Shown here: positions 53,427 to 63,372 of the stretch, in pieces
How the letters are laid out: every line of letters starts with the position of its first letter
Position numbering within the stretch: position 1 is the stretch's first letter
Assembly (NCBI RefSeq): GCF_030014915.1
Contig: NZ_JAGIXS010000002.1
Coordinates: forward strand, 372,001-436,000
DNA length: 64,000 nt
Reading direction: 5' to 3'
Source of the DNA: Pelomonas sp. V22
Lineage (GTDB): Bacteria > Pseudomonadota > Gammaproteobacteria > Burkholderiales > Burkholderiaceae_C
The notes under the pieces: generated by a model
Told to the model about the DNA's origin: nothing
Databases searched by the model: none
The model's input: the letters and a program-made list of their open reading frames with translations, nothing else
Made by a program: the position numbers and the translations under genes

Positions 53427-54379
53427 GCGCCTTTCCCCAGCAGAAAGCGCAGCGGCTCGTCCAGGCGGCTCGACCAGGCGCGTTCGTTGTGCCCCTGACC
53501 TTCGAACACGCGCGACACCAGTTGCGGTGCCCCATGTCCGAGCGAGGCCATCAGGGCGTCGACACGCTGCTGCGCCTGGTCGTAGAGCGCATCGAGGTCG
53601 GTCGTGCCCCGGTCCATGTAGAGCCGGAGCATGCCGGCCGGCGGCAGCTTGGCCTTCAGATAGGCCAGCGCGGCGCCGGGAATGTCGTTGTTGCGCTCGT
53701 GGACGCCGATCCAGTGCGTGCTGAGCGCCGCTGCGCCACCAAACACCTGCGGGTATTCGCAATGGCCATAGATGCTGATCAGGCCGCCCATGCTGGCCCC
53801 CATCAGGAACGTCGACTCGCGCGCCGTGATCGTGGCATAGCGCGCATCGATGGCCGGCTTCAGCTCCTCGACGATGAAGCGCAGGTAGGCATCCGAGCTC
53901 GGACTGAACTTGACCTGGCCCTGCAGGTAGCGGGCCGCCACCGGCGAGTCCTGCAGCATTGACACCAGGGCCTGCGGGAAGTACTCCGAATGCCTCTGCT
54001 CGGGGCGGTTCCAGATGCCGACGACGATGAAGTCGCGCAGCAGGCCGCCAGCCAGCAGTGGCGCGGCGACGCGATCAACGGCCCAGGCCTGCTTGTTCCA
54101 GGTGGTGCTGGGATCGAACAGCATCTGGCCATCGTGCATGTAGATGACGGCATGCGGCCGGCGACCGTCATAGCTGGGCGGCAGCCAGACCTCCACAGGC
54201 CGCGGCGGCACGGCCCGCGACGGGAATGGCGCCCAGCGCTCCAGGCGACCGAACTGCACACGCTGGGCGCTGGCCCCCGGTGCCTCCGGCAGGCCCGTGG
54301 CACCTGCAGCATGGCCCAGGGCGGCAGCGGGCGCAGCAGCCAGGGCGAGCAGCACATCGCGACGGCGGGTCATCGGCAT
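53423..54379 (-). CDS. Exported (Tat-type) esterase, alpha/beta-hydrolase fold
   Basis: The 318-residue protein has a twin-arginine-like signal (TRRRDVLLALAAAPAAALGH) and an esterase-D/FES-like body: EVWLPPSYDGRRPHAVIYMH, the nucleophile elbow FLMGASMGGLISIYGH, and a late histidine in EGQGHNERAW. It may cleave acyl esters on carbohydrates or siderophores; its position inside a glg operon, 3 bp from glgB and overlapping glgX, suggests an acylated glucan, which is inference. An alternative ATG two codons on (54373) also fits. Confidence 0.87.
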   Translation of the reverse strand: MPMTRRRDVLLALAAAPAAALGHAAGATGLPEAPGASAQRVQFGRLERWAPFPSRAVPPRPVEVWLPPSYDGRRPHAVIYMHDGQMLFDPSTTWNKQAWAVDRVAAPLLAGGLLRDFIVVGIWNRPEQRHSEYFPQALVSMLQDSPVAARYLQGQVKFSPSSDAYLRFIVEELKPAIDARYATITARESTFLMGASMGGLISIYGHCEYPQVFGGAAALSTHWIGVHERNNDIPGAALAYLKAKLPPAGMLRLYMDRGTTDLDALYDQAQQRVDALMASLGHGAPQLVSRVFEGQGHNERAWSSRLDEPLRFLLGKGA

Positions 54380-54382
54380 CTC

Positions 54383-56584
54383 CTAGCGGTCCGCCGGCAC
54401 CAGGACCAGCGTGGCCAGCGGCGGCAGGCTGACGCTGATCGACTGCGCGCGGCCCAGCGCCGGCTTCTTCTCGACCTTGAGCAGGCCCTGCAGATTGCCC
54501 ACATTGCTGCCGCCGTAATGGCTGGAGTCGGTGTTCAAGCGCTCGCGCCAGGCCTTGGCCCCCGCCGGCACGCCGAGCCGATAGTCTGGCCGTGGCACCG
54601 GCGTGAAATTGCAGATGACGATGGCCTCGCCGCCAGCGTCGTCCCGGCGCAGCCAGGCGAACACCGACTGCTGGCGGTCTTCCTGTTGCAGCCACTCGAA
54701 ACCGCCCTGCTCGCAGTCGAGCCGGTGCAGGGCCGGCAGTTCGCGGTAGAGGTGGTTCAGGTCACGGATCAGGCGCTGCACGCCGGCATGGCGCTCGTCG
54801 GCCAGCAACTCCCAAGGCAGGCTGCGCTCATGATTCCACTCGGTGGGTTGCGCGAACTCCTGGCCCATGAAGAGCAGCTTCTTGCCCGGGTGGCCCCACA
54901 TGAAGCCGTAGTAGGCACGCAGGTTGGCGAACTTCTGCCATTCATTGGGATCTTGGTCCCCGGGCATCTTGCCGAGCATCGAGCCCTTGCCATGCACCAC
55001 CTCGTCATGCGAGATCGGCAGCACGAAGTTCTCGCTGAAGGCGTACACGAGGGCGAACGTCATCTTGTCGTGGTGCCACTGGCGATGGATGGGCTCCTCG
55101 TGCATGTAGCGCAAGGTGTCATTCATCCAGCCCATGTTCCATTTGTAGTGGAACCCGAGGCCGCCGGCCGAGGTGGGGCGCGACACGCCGGGGAAGCTGG
55201 TCGACTCTTCCGCCAGCGTGATCGCACCGGGTGCATCGAGCCCCAGGCGCTCGTTCATGCGCTGCATCAGCGAGATGGCCTCAAGGTTCTCGCGGCCGCC
55301 GTTCACATTGGGAATCCACTCGCCGGCGGGCCGCGAGTAGTCTCGGTACAGCATGGAGGCCACGGCATCGACCCGCAGGCCGTCAACACCCCAGCGCTCG
55401 GTCCAGTACAGCGCGTTGCCGATCAGGAACTGGCGCACCTCGTTGCGGCCGAAGTTGTAGATCAGGGTGTTCCAGTCGCGATGGAAGCCCTCGCGCGGGT
55501 CGGCGTAGTCGTAGAGATGCGTGCCGTCGAACTGGTTGATGCCGAAGGCATCGGCCGGGAAATGCGCCGGCACCCAATCGAGCAGCAGGCCAAGGCTGCG
55601 CTCATGGCAGGCCGCGACGAAGCGGGCAAAGCCCTCGGGCGGGCCAAAGCGCGCGCTCGGGGCAAACAGGCCCAGCGTCTGGTAGCCCCAGGAGCCGTCG
55701 AAGGGGTGCTCGCTGATCGGCATCAACTCCAGGTGGGTGAAGCCGAGGTCCGCCGCATAGGCCGGCAATTCGGCGGCCAGCTCGTCCCAGGTCGGGAAAC
55801 GTCCATCGGGCTTGCGCCAGGAAGCCGCATGCACCTCGTAGATGCTGATCGGCGCATCGCGTCGGTTGGCGGCAGCTCGCTCGGCCGGCAGCCGCTGCGG
55901 CTCGCGCAGCGGCGCGGCCACGATGCTGGCCGTCTCGGGCCGCAGCTGGGCGGCACGGGCGAACGGGTCGGCCTTGGGCGGCAGCAGGCTGCCATCGGGC
56001 CCGACGATCTCGAACTTGTAGAGATCACCCGGCTGCAGATGGGGAATGAACAGCTCCCAGATGCCGGCCTCATGGCGCAGTCGCATCACATGGCGACGGC
56101 CATCCCAGTTGTTGAAGCTGCCCACCACGCTGACCCGCCGCGCATTCGGCGCCCAGACGGCGAAGCGCACGCCTTCGACAGGATGCTCGCCGCCCTGCGT
56201 CATCGGGTGAGCACCAAGCTGGGTGTAGGGCCGGGGATGCTCGCCGCGCGCCAGCAGGGTCAGGTCTTGCTCATCCAGTTGCGGGCCGAAGGCATAGGCG
56301 TCGGCATAGCAGCCTTCCAGGCCATCGTCCCAGCGCACCTGCAGGCGGTAGTCGAAGCGCTTGCGGCGCCGGGCGAGTGGCGCCTCGAAGAAGCCGCCGG
56401 CCCGGTGCGGCAGGCTGCACACCACCTTGCGGCTGCCGGCCTCCAGCACCATCACCCCGGCCGCGTAGGGCAGCAGCGCCCGCAGCCAGAGCTTGCCGTC
56501 GGCATCGGCATGCAGGCCCAGTACCGAGAACGGGTCCGGGTGACGCGCCGCGAGCAGCGCCTGCAGTTCCGATTCAGCCAGCAT
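54383..56584 (-). CDS. glgB: 1,4-alpha-glucan branching enzyme GlgB
   Basis: The 733-residue GH13 enzyme forms alpha-1,6 branches by transferring glucan chains. It has N-terminal beta domains including VRFAVWAPNARRVSVVGSFN (CBM48), the catalytic nucleophile in DGLRVDAVASMLYRDYS, the acid in GAITLAEESTSFPGV and the transition-state Asp in LPISHDEVVHGKGSM. It follows glgP by 22 bp. No glgA or glgC gene is in the window, so it may remodel imported or stored glucans rather than mark a full synthesis cluster. Confidence 0.95.
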   Translation of the reverse strand: MLAESELQALLAARHPDPFSVLGLHADADGKLWLRALLPYAAGVMVLEAGSRKVVCSLPHRAGGFFEAPLARRRKRFDYRLQVRWDDGLEGCYADAYAFGPQLDEQDLTLLARGEHPRPYTQLGAHPMTQGGEHPVEGVRFAVWAPNARRVSVVGSFNNWDGRRHVMRLRHEAGIWELFIPHLQPGDLYKFEIVGPDGSLLPPKADPFARAAQLRPETASIVAAPLREPQRLPAERAAANRRDAPISIYEVHAASWRKPDGRFPTWDELAAELPAYAADLGFTHLELMPISEHPFDGSWGYQTLGLFAPSARFGPPEGFARFVAACHERSLGLLLDWVPAHFPADAFGINQFDGTHLYDYADPREGFHRDWNTLIYNFGRNEVRQFLIGNALYWTERWGVDGLRVDAVASMLYRDYSRPAGEWIPNVNGGRENLEAISLMQRMNERLGLDAPGAITLAEESTSFPGVSRPTSAGGLGFHYKWNMGWMNDTLRYMHEEPIHRQWHHDKMTFALVYAFSENFVLPISHDEVVHGKGSMLGKMPGDQDPNEWQKFANLRAYYGFMWGHPGKKLLFMGQEFAQPTEWNHERSLPWELLADERHAGVQRLIRDLNHLYRELPALHRLDCEQGGFEWLQQEDRQQSVFAWLRRDDAGGEAIVICNFTPVPRPDYRLGVPAGAKAWRERLNTDSSHYGGSNVGNLQGLLKVEKKPALGRAQSISVSLPPLATLVLVPADR

Positions 56585-56606
56585 TCAGTCGCTTCTCCCG
56601 CTCAGC

Positions 56607-59108
56607 TCAGTTCAGGGATTTGACGGACCAGACACGCTCCACATAGTCGGCGATCGTGCGGTCCGACGAGAACCAGCCCATGCCGGCCACGTTGAGGATG
56701 GCGCGGCGGTTCCAGGCGACAGGATCCTGGTACAGCGCGTCGACCTGCAGCTGCGTCGCGACATAGTCTGCGAAGTCTGCCATCAAGAGGTAGCTGTCGT
56801 GGCCCAGCAGCTTGTCCACGAGGGCCTTGTAGCGGTGTGTGTCGCCACCGCTGAACTCGCCCGAGGCGATGGCGTCGATCACGGCCTTAAGCTGGCGGTT
56901 CTCTTCCACGTAGAGGCGCGGGTCGTAACCCAGCGACTTGATCTTGGCGACCTGCTCGGTGCGCAGACCGAAGACGAACATGTTCTCCGTCCCCATGGCT
57001 TCGGCCATCTCGATGTTGGCACCGTCCCAGGTGCCGATGGTCAGCGCGCCATTCAGGGCGAACTTCATGTTGCCGGTGCCTGAGGCCTCGGTGCCGGCCG
57101 TGGAGATCTGCTCCGAGAGTTCGGCCGCCGGCAGGATGGTCTCGGCCAGCGAGACGCTGTAGTTCGGCAGGAAGACGAGCTTCAGCTTGTCGCCCACGCG
57201 CGGGTCGCTGTTGACCACGCGGCCCACGTCGTGCGCCAGCTGGATGATGCTCTTGGCCATCTGGTAGGCCGAGGCCGCCTTGCCGGCGATCACCACGGTG
57301 CGCGGCGTCCAGTTCGCGCCGGGATTGGCCACGATGGCTTGGTAGCGCGCCACCACATGCAGGATGTTGAGCAACTGGCGCTTGTACTCGTGGATGCGCT
57401 TGATCTGCACATCGAAGAGGCTGTCCGGATTGACGGCAATGCCCAGCTCGCGGCGGATCAGCGCCGCCAGGCGCTCCTTGTTGGCACGCTTGACCGAGCG
57501 GAACTGGCGACCCAACTCGGCGTCGTCGGCGAGAGGCTTCAGCTGGGCGAGCTCGGCCAGGTCCTTGCGCCAGCCCGTGCCGATGCGGCTGTCGATCAAG
57601 CCAGAGAGCTCAGGATTGGCCTGCTGCAGCCAGCGGCGCGGCGTCACGCCATTGGTGACGTTGTGGAAGCGCTCGGGCCAGATGCGGGCGTAGTCGGCAA
57701 AGATGGTCTGCACCATCAGTTCGCTGTGCAGGGCCGCCACGCCATTGACGCGGTGCGAGGCCACGATGGCGAGGTGGGCCATGCGCACGCGGCGCTCACC
57801 GCCACTGCCGAAGCCACCGTCCTCCTCGATCAGCGAGACACGGCTCATCAGGCCCTCGTCGCCCGGGAAGCGAGCCTTCAGCTCTTCCATGAAGCGGTGG
57901 TTGATCTCGTAGATGATTTCCAGGTGGCGCGGCAGCAGGGCCTCGAACAGGTAGAGCGGCCACTTCTCCAGCGCCTCAGGCATCAGCGTGTGGTTGGTAT
58001 AAGAGACGGCTTGGCGCGTGATCGCCCAGGCCTCGTCCCAGGCCATGCCGTGCTCGTCCAGCAAGAGGCGCATCAGCTCGGCCGGGGCCAAGGCTGGGTG
58101 CGTGTCGTTCAGGTGGATGGCGTTGGTCTTGCCGAGGTTGTGCAATGAGCCGAACTCACGCAGATGGCGCGAGATCAAGTCCTGCAGCGAGGCGCTGACC
58201 AGGAAGGCCTCCTGCTTCAGGCGCAGTTCGCGGCCGGGGTCGGTGGAGTCGTCCGGGTAAAGCACCCAGTTGATCGCATCGGCCTGCACGCGGTGCTTGG
58301 CAGCCTGCTGGTAGGCGCCGCGGCAGAAGGCCTTGAAGTCGATGGGCGCGGCGCTGCTGGCATGCCACTGGCGCAGCGTGGAGACACGCTCGCTGTGGTG
58401 CGCCGGCACGATGAAATCGTAGGCCTGGGCCACCAGCGCCTCGGCCGGCACCCAGCGGCGGCTGCCGTCGGCATCGACCTCGACCCGGCCGCCAAAACCC
58501 ACCGGGTAGCGCACGTCGGCGCGCGGCACTTCCCAGGCATTGCCGAGGCGCAGCCAGTCGTCCGGGCGCTCGACCTGGCGGCCGTCCTGGATGCCCTGGG
58601 CAAACATGCCGTACTCATAGCGCAGGCCATAGCCGAAGGACGGCAGGCCCAGCTCGGCAAACGAGTCGAGGAAGCAGGCGGCCAGGCGACCGAGGCCGCC
58701 ATTGCCCAGCGCCGCATCGTTCTCGCGCTCCAGCACGTCGGGCAAGGCCTGACCCTGCTCGGCAAAGGCTTCGCGCAAGGTCTCGTCGAGGCCGAGCGCG
58801 GCGATGGCGTTGCCCAGGGCGCGGCCCATCAGGAATTCCATCGAGAGGTAGTGCACCCGGCGCACCGGGGCGTCCACACCACGCTTGGCGTCAGCGGTCT
58901 GCGTGGCAGCCCAGCGCTCGGCAAGCTGCTCGCGGCAGGCGGCGGCTGCGGCCCGCATCAGGGCCTCGCGGCTGCCGGCATCTTGCGCGCCGCGCAGCTC
59001 ACGCTGCAGGGCGGTCTTGAAGGCGGCCTGAACGGGCGTGGGGTTGGGGCTTTTGGCAGCGGTCATGGCGGCGGTCTTGAGGGTCGCGAACAGCGTGCTT
59101 GCTTTCAT
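56607..59108 (-). CDS. glgP: Glycogen/maltodextrin phosphorylase GlgP
   Basis: The 833-residue PLP enzyme (GT35) releases glucose 1-phosphate from alpha-1,4-glucan ends. The N-terminal PVRRVHYLSMEFLMGRALGN, GNGGLGRLAACFLDS, and the PLP-lysine region TEASGTGNMKFALNGALTIG are all present. I keep the ATG at 59108 (GATGGA upstream); an ATG 14 codons later is possible. It heads the minus-strand operon glgP-glgB-esterase-glgX-malQ, and a GTAG-N5-CTAC site lies about 105 bp upstream. Confidence 0.96.
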   Translation of the reverse strand: MKASTLFATLKTAAMTAAKSPNPTPVQAAFKTALQRELRGAQDAGSREALMRAAAAACREQLAERWAATQTADAKRGVDAPVRRVHYLSMEFLMGRALGNAIAALGLDETLREAFAEQGQALPDVLERENDAALGNGGLGRLAACFLDSFAELGLPSFGYGLRYEYGMFAQGIQDGRQVERPDDWLRLGNAWEVPRADVRYPVGFGGRVEVDADGSRRWVPAEALVAQAYDFIVPAHHSERVSTLRQWHASSAAPIDFKAFCRGAYQQAAKHRVQADAINWVLYPDDSTDPGRELRLKQEAFLVSASLQDLISRHLREFGSLHNLGKTNAIHLNDTHPALAPAELMRLLLDEHGMAWDEAWAITRQAVSYTNHTLMPEALEKWPLYLFEALLPRHLEIIYEINHRFMEELKARFPGDEGLMSRVSLIEEDGGFGSGGERRVRMAHLAIVASHRVNGVAALHSELMVQTIFADYARIWPERFHNVTNGVTPRRWLQQANPELSGLIDSRIGTGWRKDLAELAQLKPLADDAELGRQFRSVKRANKERLAALIRRELGIAVNPDSLFDVQIKRIHEYKRQLLNILHVVARYQAIVANPGANWTPRTVVIAGKAASAYQMAKSIIQLAHDVGRVVNSDPRVGDKLKLVFLPNYSVSLAETILPAAELSEQISTAGTEASGTGNMKFALNGALTIGTWDGANIEMAEAMGTENMFVFGLRTEQVAKIKSLGYDPRLYVEENRQLKAVIDAIASGEFSGGDTHRYKALVDKLLGHDSYLLMADFADYVATQLQVDALYQDPVAWNRRAILNVAGMGWFSSDRTIADYVERVWSVKSLN

Positions 59109-59213
59109 GGGTGTTCCATCAGGCGCGCCGGCCGTCAGGAAGTTCGGCTCCAGCGCAGGACCAGCCCTTGGGCCGGCGATTGCGCGCAGTATCGCGCAGT
59201 GGCCGGATTTTGT

Positions 59214-59226
59214 GTAGTTTCACTAC
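59214..59226. promoter_or_regulatory. GTAG-N5-CTAC operator, copy 3 (glgP operon)
   Basis: GTAGTTTCACTAC sits within the fully symmetric TGTAGT-TTC-ACTACA at 59213-59227, the best copy of the motif. It is about 105 bp upstream of the glgP start. Confidence 0.7.
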
Positions 59227-59301
59227 ATATGGAATTCCCGGAATCCGGCCTGATTGGATGAATTCTAGTGGATAGGTGCAGGGAGCTCGGGTTGACGCCA
59301 T

Positions 59302-59314
59302 GTTGTAACACTAC
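59302..59314. promoter_or_regulatory. GTAG-N5-CTAC operator, copy 4 (malK operon)
   Basis: GTTGTAACACTAC matches 7 of 8 arm positions and carries the same CTACAT flank as copies 1 and 3. It overlaps the -35 hexamer of the malK promoter. Confidence 0.65.
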
Positions 59315-59331
59315 ATTTTCGACGGTATATT
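59303..59331 (+). promoter_or_regulatory. malK operon promoter
   Basis: TTGTAA (59303-59308) and TATATT (59326-59331) are 17 bp apart, 4 of 6 and 5 of 6 matches to the sigma-70 hexamers. The -35 lies inside operator copy 4. The leader to the GTG start at 59427 is about 90 bases. Apart from operator copy 3, I see nothing further in the 318-bp gap 59109-59426. Confidence 0.6.
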
Positions 59332-59426
59332 CAGACCCAGCTTCCAGCCCGCTGGCTTTGTTCATTCCTTCAGCCAGCGGCAACAGACCAACAAGCCGCG
59401 CCTTTGTCGCCGGCATGGAGACAACA

Positions 59427-60541
<1,115 letters not shown>

Positions 60542-60545
<4 letters not shown>

Positions 60546-61726
60546 GGGCCGCGCTTGCAGTCAGTCTGGCGCTGTTGCTGGCTCCTTCCGCTCGCGCAGA
60601 GTCGAGCCCCAAGCTGCTGGTCTGGATCAATGGCGACAAGGCCTACAGCGGCCTGCAGAAGGTCGGCAATGCCTTCGAGAAGGCTTCGGGCGTCAAGGTC
60701 GTCGTCGAGCACCCGGTCGACGCACCCGAGAAGTTCACCCAGGCCGCCGGCGCCGGCAAGGGCCCGGACATCTTCTGCTGGCCGCACGACCGCATCGGCG
60801 AATGGGCCAAGGCTGGCCTCTTGACCGCCATCCGCCCCGGCAAGAAGCTGCGCGAGGAAAACGAAGAGGCCGCCTGGAAGGCCATGGCCTACCGCGGCAA
60901 GCTGTGGTCCTACCCCATCGCCATCGAGACCACCGGCCTGATCTACAACAAGGCCCTGGTGCAGAAGCCGCCGGCCACGTTCGACGAACTGATCGCACTG
61001 GACAAGCAACTGCAGTCGCAGGGGAAGCACGCCATCCTGTGGGACTACAACAAGAGCTTCTTCTCCTGGCCGCTGCTGGCCGGTGCGGGCGGCCGCATCT
61101 TCGGCCGTGATGCCGCGGGCGAGTACGACGCGACCCAGGTCGGCGTCAACAACGAAGGCGCCCTGGCCGGCGCGCGGATGCTGGAGCGCCTCGTGAAAGA
61201 GGGCCACATGCCCAAGGGCGCGCGCTACTCCGAGATGGAGACCGGCTTTGCCCGTGGCCATGTGGCCATGATGATCTCAGGCCCCTGGGCCTGGGACAAC
61301 GCGCGGCGCGCCAAGATCGATTTCGGCGTGGCGCCCATCCCGGCCGCCGTGCCGGGCAAGCCCTCCAAGCCCTTCGTCGGCGTGCTGGGCTGCATGGTCG
61401 CGGCGCCGAGCAAGCACAAGGACATCGCCATCGAGTTCATCGAGAACCATTTGATGCGACCCGAGGCCCTGAAGATCCTCGATGCCGACGTGCCCATCGG
61501 CGTCCCGGCCAACAAGGCCTTCTATGCCGAGCTGGCCGTGAACCCCTTGATCAAGGCCAGCATGGACAACGCCCGTGCTGGTGAACCGATTCCCAATGTG
61601 CCCGAGGTGGGCCGCTTCTGGACCGCGATGGACGCGGCGCTGGAAGCCATCACCAACGGCTTGCAGACGCCCAAGGACGCGCTGGACGGCGCCGCCGGCC
61701 GCATGCTCCTGAAGCAGGCGAAGTGA
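60542..61726 (+). CDS. malE: Maltose/maltodextrin-binding protein MalE
   Basis: The 394-residue periplasmic protein has a signal peptide (ALAVSLALLLAPSARA) and the MalE opening KLLVWINGDKAYSGLQKVGN. Further MalE-type segments are KGPDIFCWPHDRIGEW, LWSYPIAIETTGLIYNK and FARGHVAMMISGPWAW. It captures maltodextrins for MalFGK. The start overlaps malK's stop. Confidence 0.95.
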
Positions 61727-61740
61727 GGAGCGAGACCATC

Positions 61741-63360
61741 ATGAACGCCTCATCCCCCGTCTCATCCTCCGCCACCGCTTCCTCCCACCGCCTCGCCTAC
61801 AGCCAGCTGCCCCCTGGGCCGCTGGAGAAGGCCGCCCGCCTGCTGCGCTGGCCACTCACCGGCGCCGCGATGCTGGCCTCGCTGTACCTGGTCTTCATGG
61901 TCTACGCCTCGGGCCAGACCTTCTGGGCCCTCGGCCTGCTGGCGCTGTTCGCGGCCGGCTTCTACGTCTACGTGAGCCAGGCGGCGTTCGCCGCGCGCTA
62001 CCTGTTCCCCGGCATCGCCGGCATGCTGGTCTTCATCGCATTCCCGCTCGTGTACACGGCGGTGATCGGCTTCACCAACTACTCGTCGGCCCATTTGCTG
62101 AGCGAGGAGCGGGTGCGCGAGTACCTGCTGGAGCAGCACGATGCCGTCGAAGAGCAGGTGCAGCCCTACAGCCTGCATGCCGATGGCGCCGAGTTCCGCC
62201 TGGTGCTGCGCGACGCCGCGAGCGGCAAGCCGCGTTTCGTGTCCTCACCGCTGGCGCTGCGTCAGGCCAGGGGCGAGCTGAAGGTGCAGATGCTGGACGT
62301 GGCCGCCGAGCCCCTGCCCTTGAACGCCCCGCTGCAGGCCGCCCTGCCGCTGCGCGACCTGATCGCGCACCGCGAGGCCCTGTCGCACCTGCTGCTGCAA
62401 CTGCCCGGCCAGGCCGAGGCCCTGCACTACCTGGGCCTGCGCGAGTTCGGGCCCATCCGCCGCCACTGGGAGACGCAGGCCGACGGCAGTCTCAGGCGCG
62501 TGGCCGACGGCCAGGTCTACCAGCCCAACCGCGACACCGGCTTCTTCGAGAGCACGACGGGCGAGCAGTTGCAGCCCGGCTTCAAGGTGCTGGTGGGCGC
62601 ACAGAACTACGCCCGCATGCTGCTGAACGAGGACTTCCGCGGCCCCTTCCTCTCCATCTTCAGCTGGACGGTGATCTTCTCGCTGTCCACCGTGTTGCTG
62701 GCCACCGTGATCGGCATGCTGCTCGCCGTGATGCTGAACTGGGAGGACCTGCGCTTCCGCGGCACCTACCGCACGCTGCTGTTCCTGCCGTACGCGGTGC
62801 CGGGCTTCATCTCCATCCTCGTGTTCAAGGGCCTGTTCAACCAGAACTTTGGCGAGATCAATGCCATCCTCGATGCGCTGGTCGGCGTGAAACCGGCCTG
62901 GTTCGCCGACCCCCTGCTGGCCAAGATCATGCTGGTGATCGTCAACGTGTGGCTCGGGTACCCGTACATCATGATCCTGTGCTCGGGCCTCCTGAAGGCG
63001 ATCCCGGCCGATCTGTACGAGGCCTCGGCCCTGGCCGGCGCCGGCCCGCTGACCAACTTCTTCAAGATCACGGCGCCGCTGATCATCAAGCCGCTCGCGC
63101 CGCTGCTGGTGAGCGCCTTCGCGTTCAACTTCAACAACTTCGTGCTGATCGCCCTGCTCACCGACGGCCGGCCCGACTACCTCAGCAGCAAGATCCCGGC
63201 CGGCCAGACCGACATCCTGGTGTCCTACACCTACCGCATCGCTTTCCGCGATTCGGGCACGGACTTCGGACTCGCGGCGGCGATCTCGACGCTGATCTTC
63301 ATCCTGGTCGCAGCCATGTCGCTGATCAACCTGCGGCTGATGAAAAAAGCACAGCAGTAA
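61741..63360 (+). CDS. malF: Maltose ABC transporter permease MalF
   Basis: The 539-residue permease has N-terminal helices, a large periplasmic loop (about residues 115-290) between them, then the core permease with the EAA-type loop DLYEASALAGAGPLTNFFKI that contacts MalK. The extra loop is typical of MalF. The ATG at 61741 has GAGGAG upstream; a GTG at 61723 that overlaps malE is the alternative. Confidence 0.93.
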   Translation: MNASSPVSSSATASSHRLAYSQLPPGPLEKAARLLRWPLTGAAMLASLYLVFMVYASGQTFWALGLLALFAAGFYVYVSQAAFAARYLFPGIAGMLVFIAFPLVYTAVIGFTNYSSAHLLSEERVREYLLEQHDAVEEQVQPYSLHADGAEFRLVLRDAASGKPRFVSSPLALRQARGELKVQMLDVAAEPLPLNAPLQAALPLRDLIAHREALSHLLLQLPGQAEALHYLGLREFGPIRRHWETQADGSLRRVADGQVYQPNRDTGFFESTTGEQLQPGFKVLVGAQNYARMLLNEDFRGPFLSIFSWTVIFSLSTVLLATVIGMLLAVMLNWEDLRFRGTYRTLLFLPYAVPGFISILVFKGLFNQNFGEINAILDALVGVKPAWFADPLLAKIMLVIVNVWLGYPYIMILCSGLLKAIPADLYEASALAGAGPLTNFFKITAPLIIKPLAPLLVSAFAFNFNNFVLIALLTDGRPDYLSSKIPAGQTDILVSYTYRIAFRDSGTDFGLAAAISTLIFILVAAMSLINLRLMKKAQQ

Positions 63361-63372
63361 GGAGCACAAGCA

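Noticed and set aside
53990-56623. 877-residue open frame on the plus strand opposite glgB and the esterase
   Set aside because: It is a shadow of GC-rich codon use on the other strand; the minus strand carries complete GH13 motifs and operon overlaps, while this frame shows only His/Gln/Arg/Gly-rich sequence with no domain.
59109-59426. MalT boxes in the malK-glgP gap
   Set aside because: No GGA(T/G)GA-type direct repeats with suitable spacing were seen; the visible symmetry is the GTAG-N5-CTAC motif instead.
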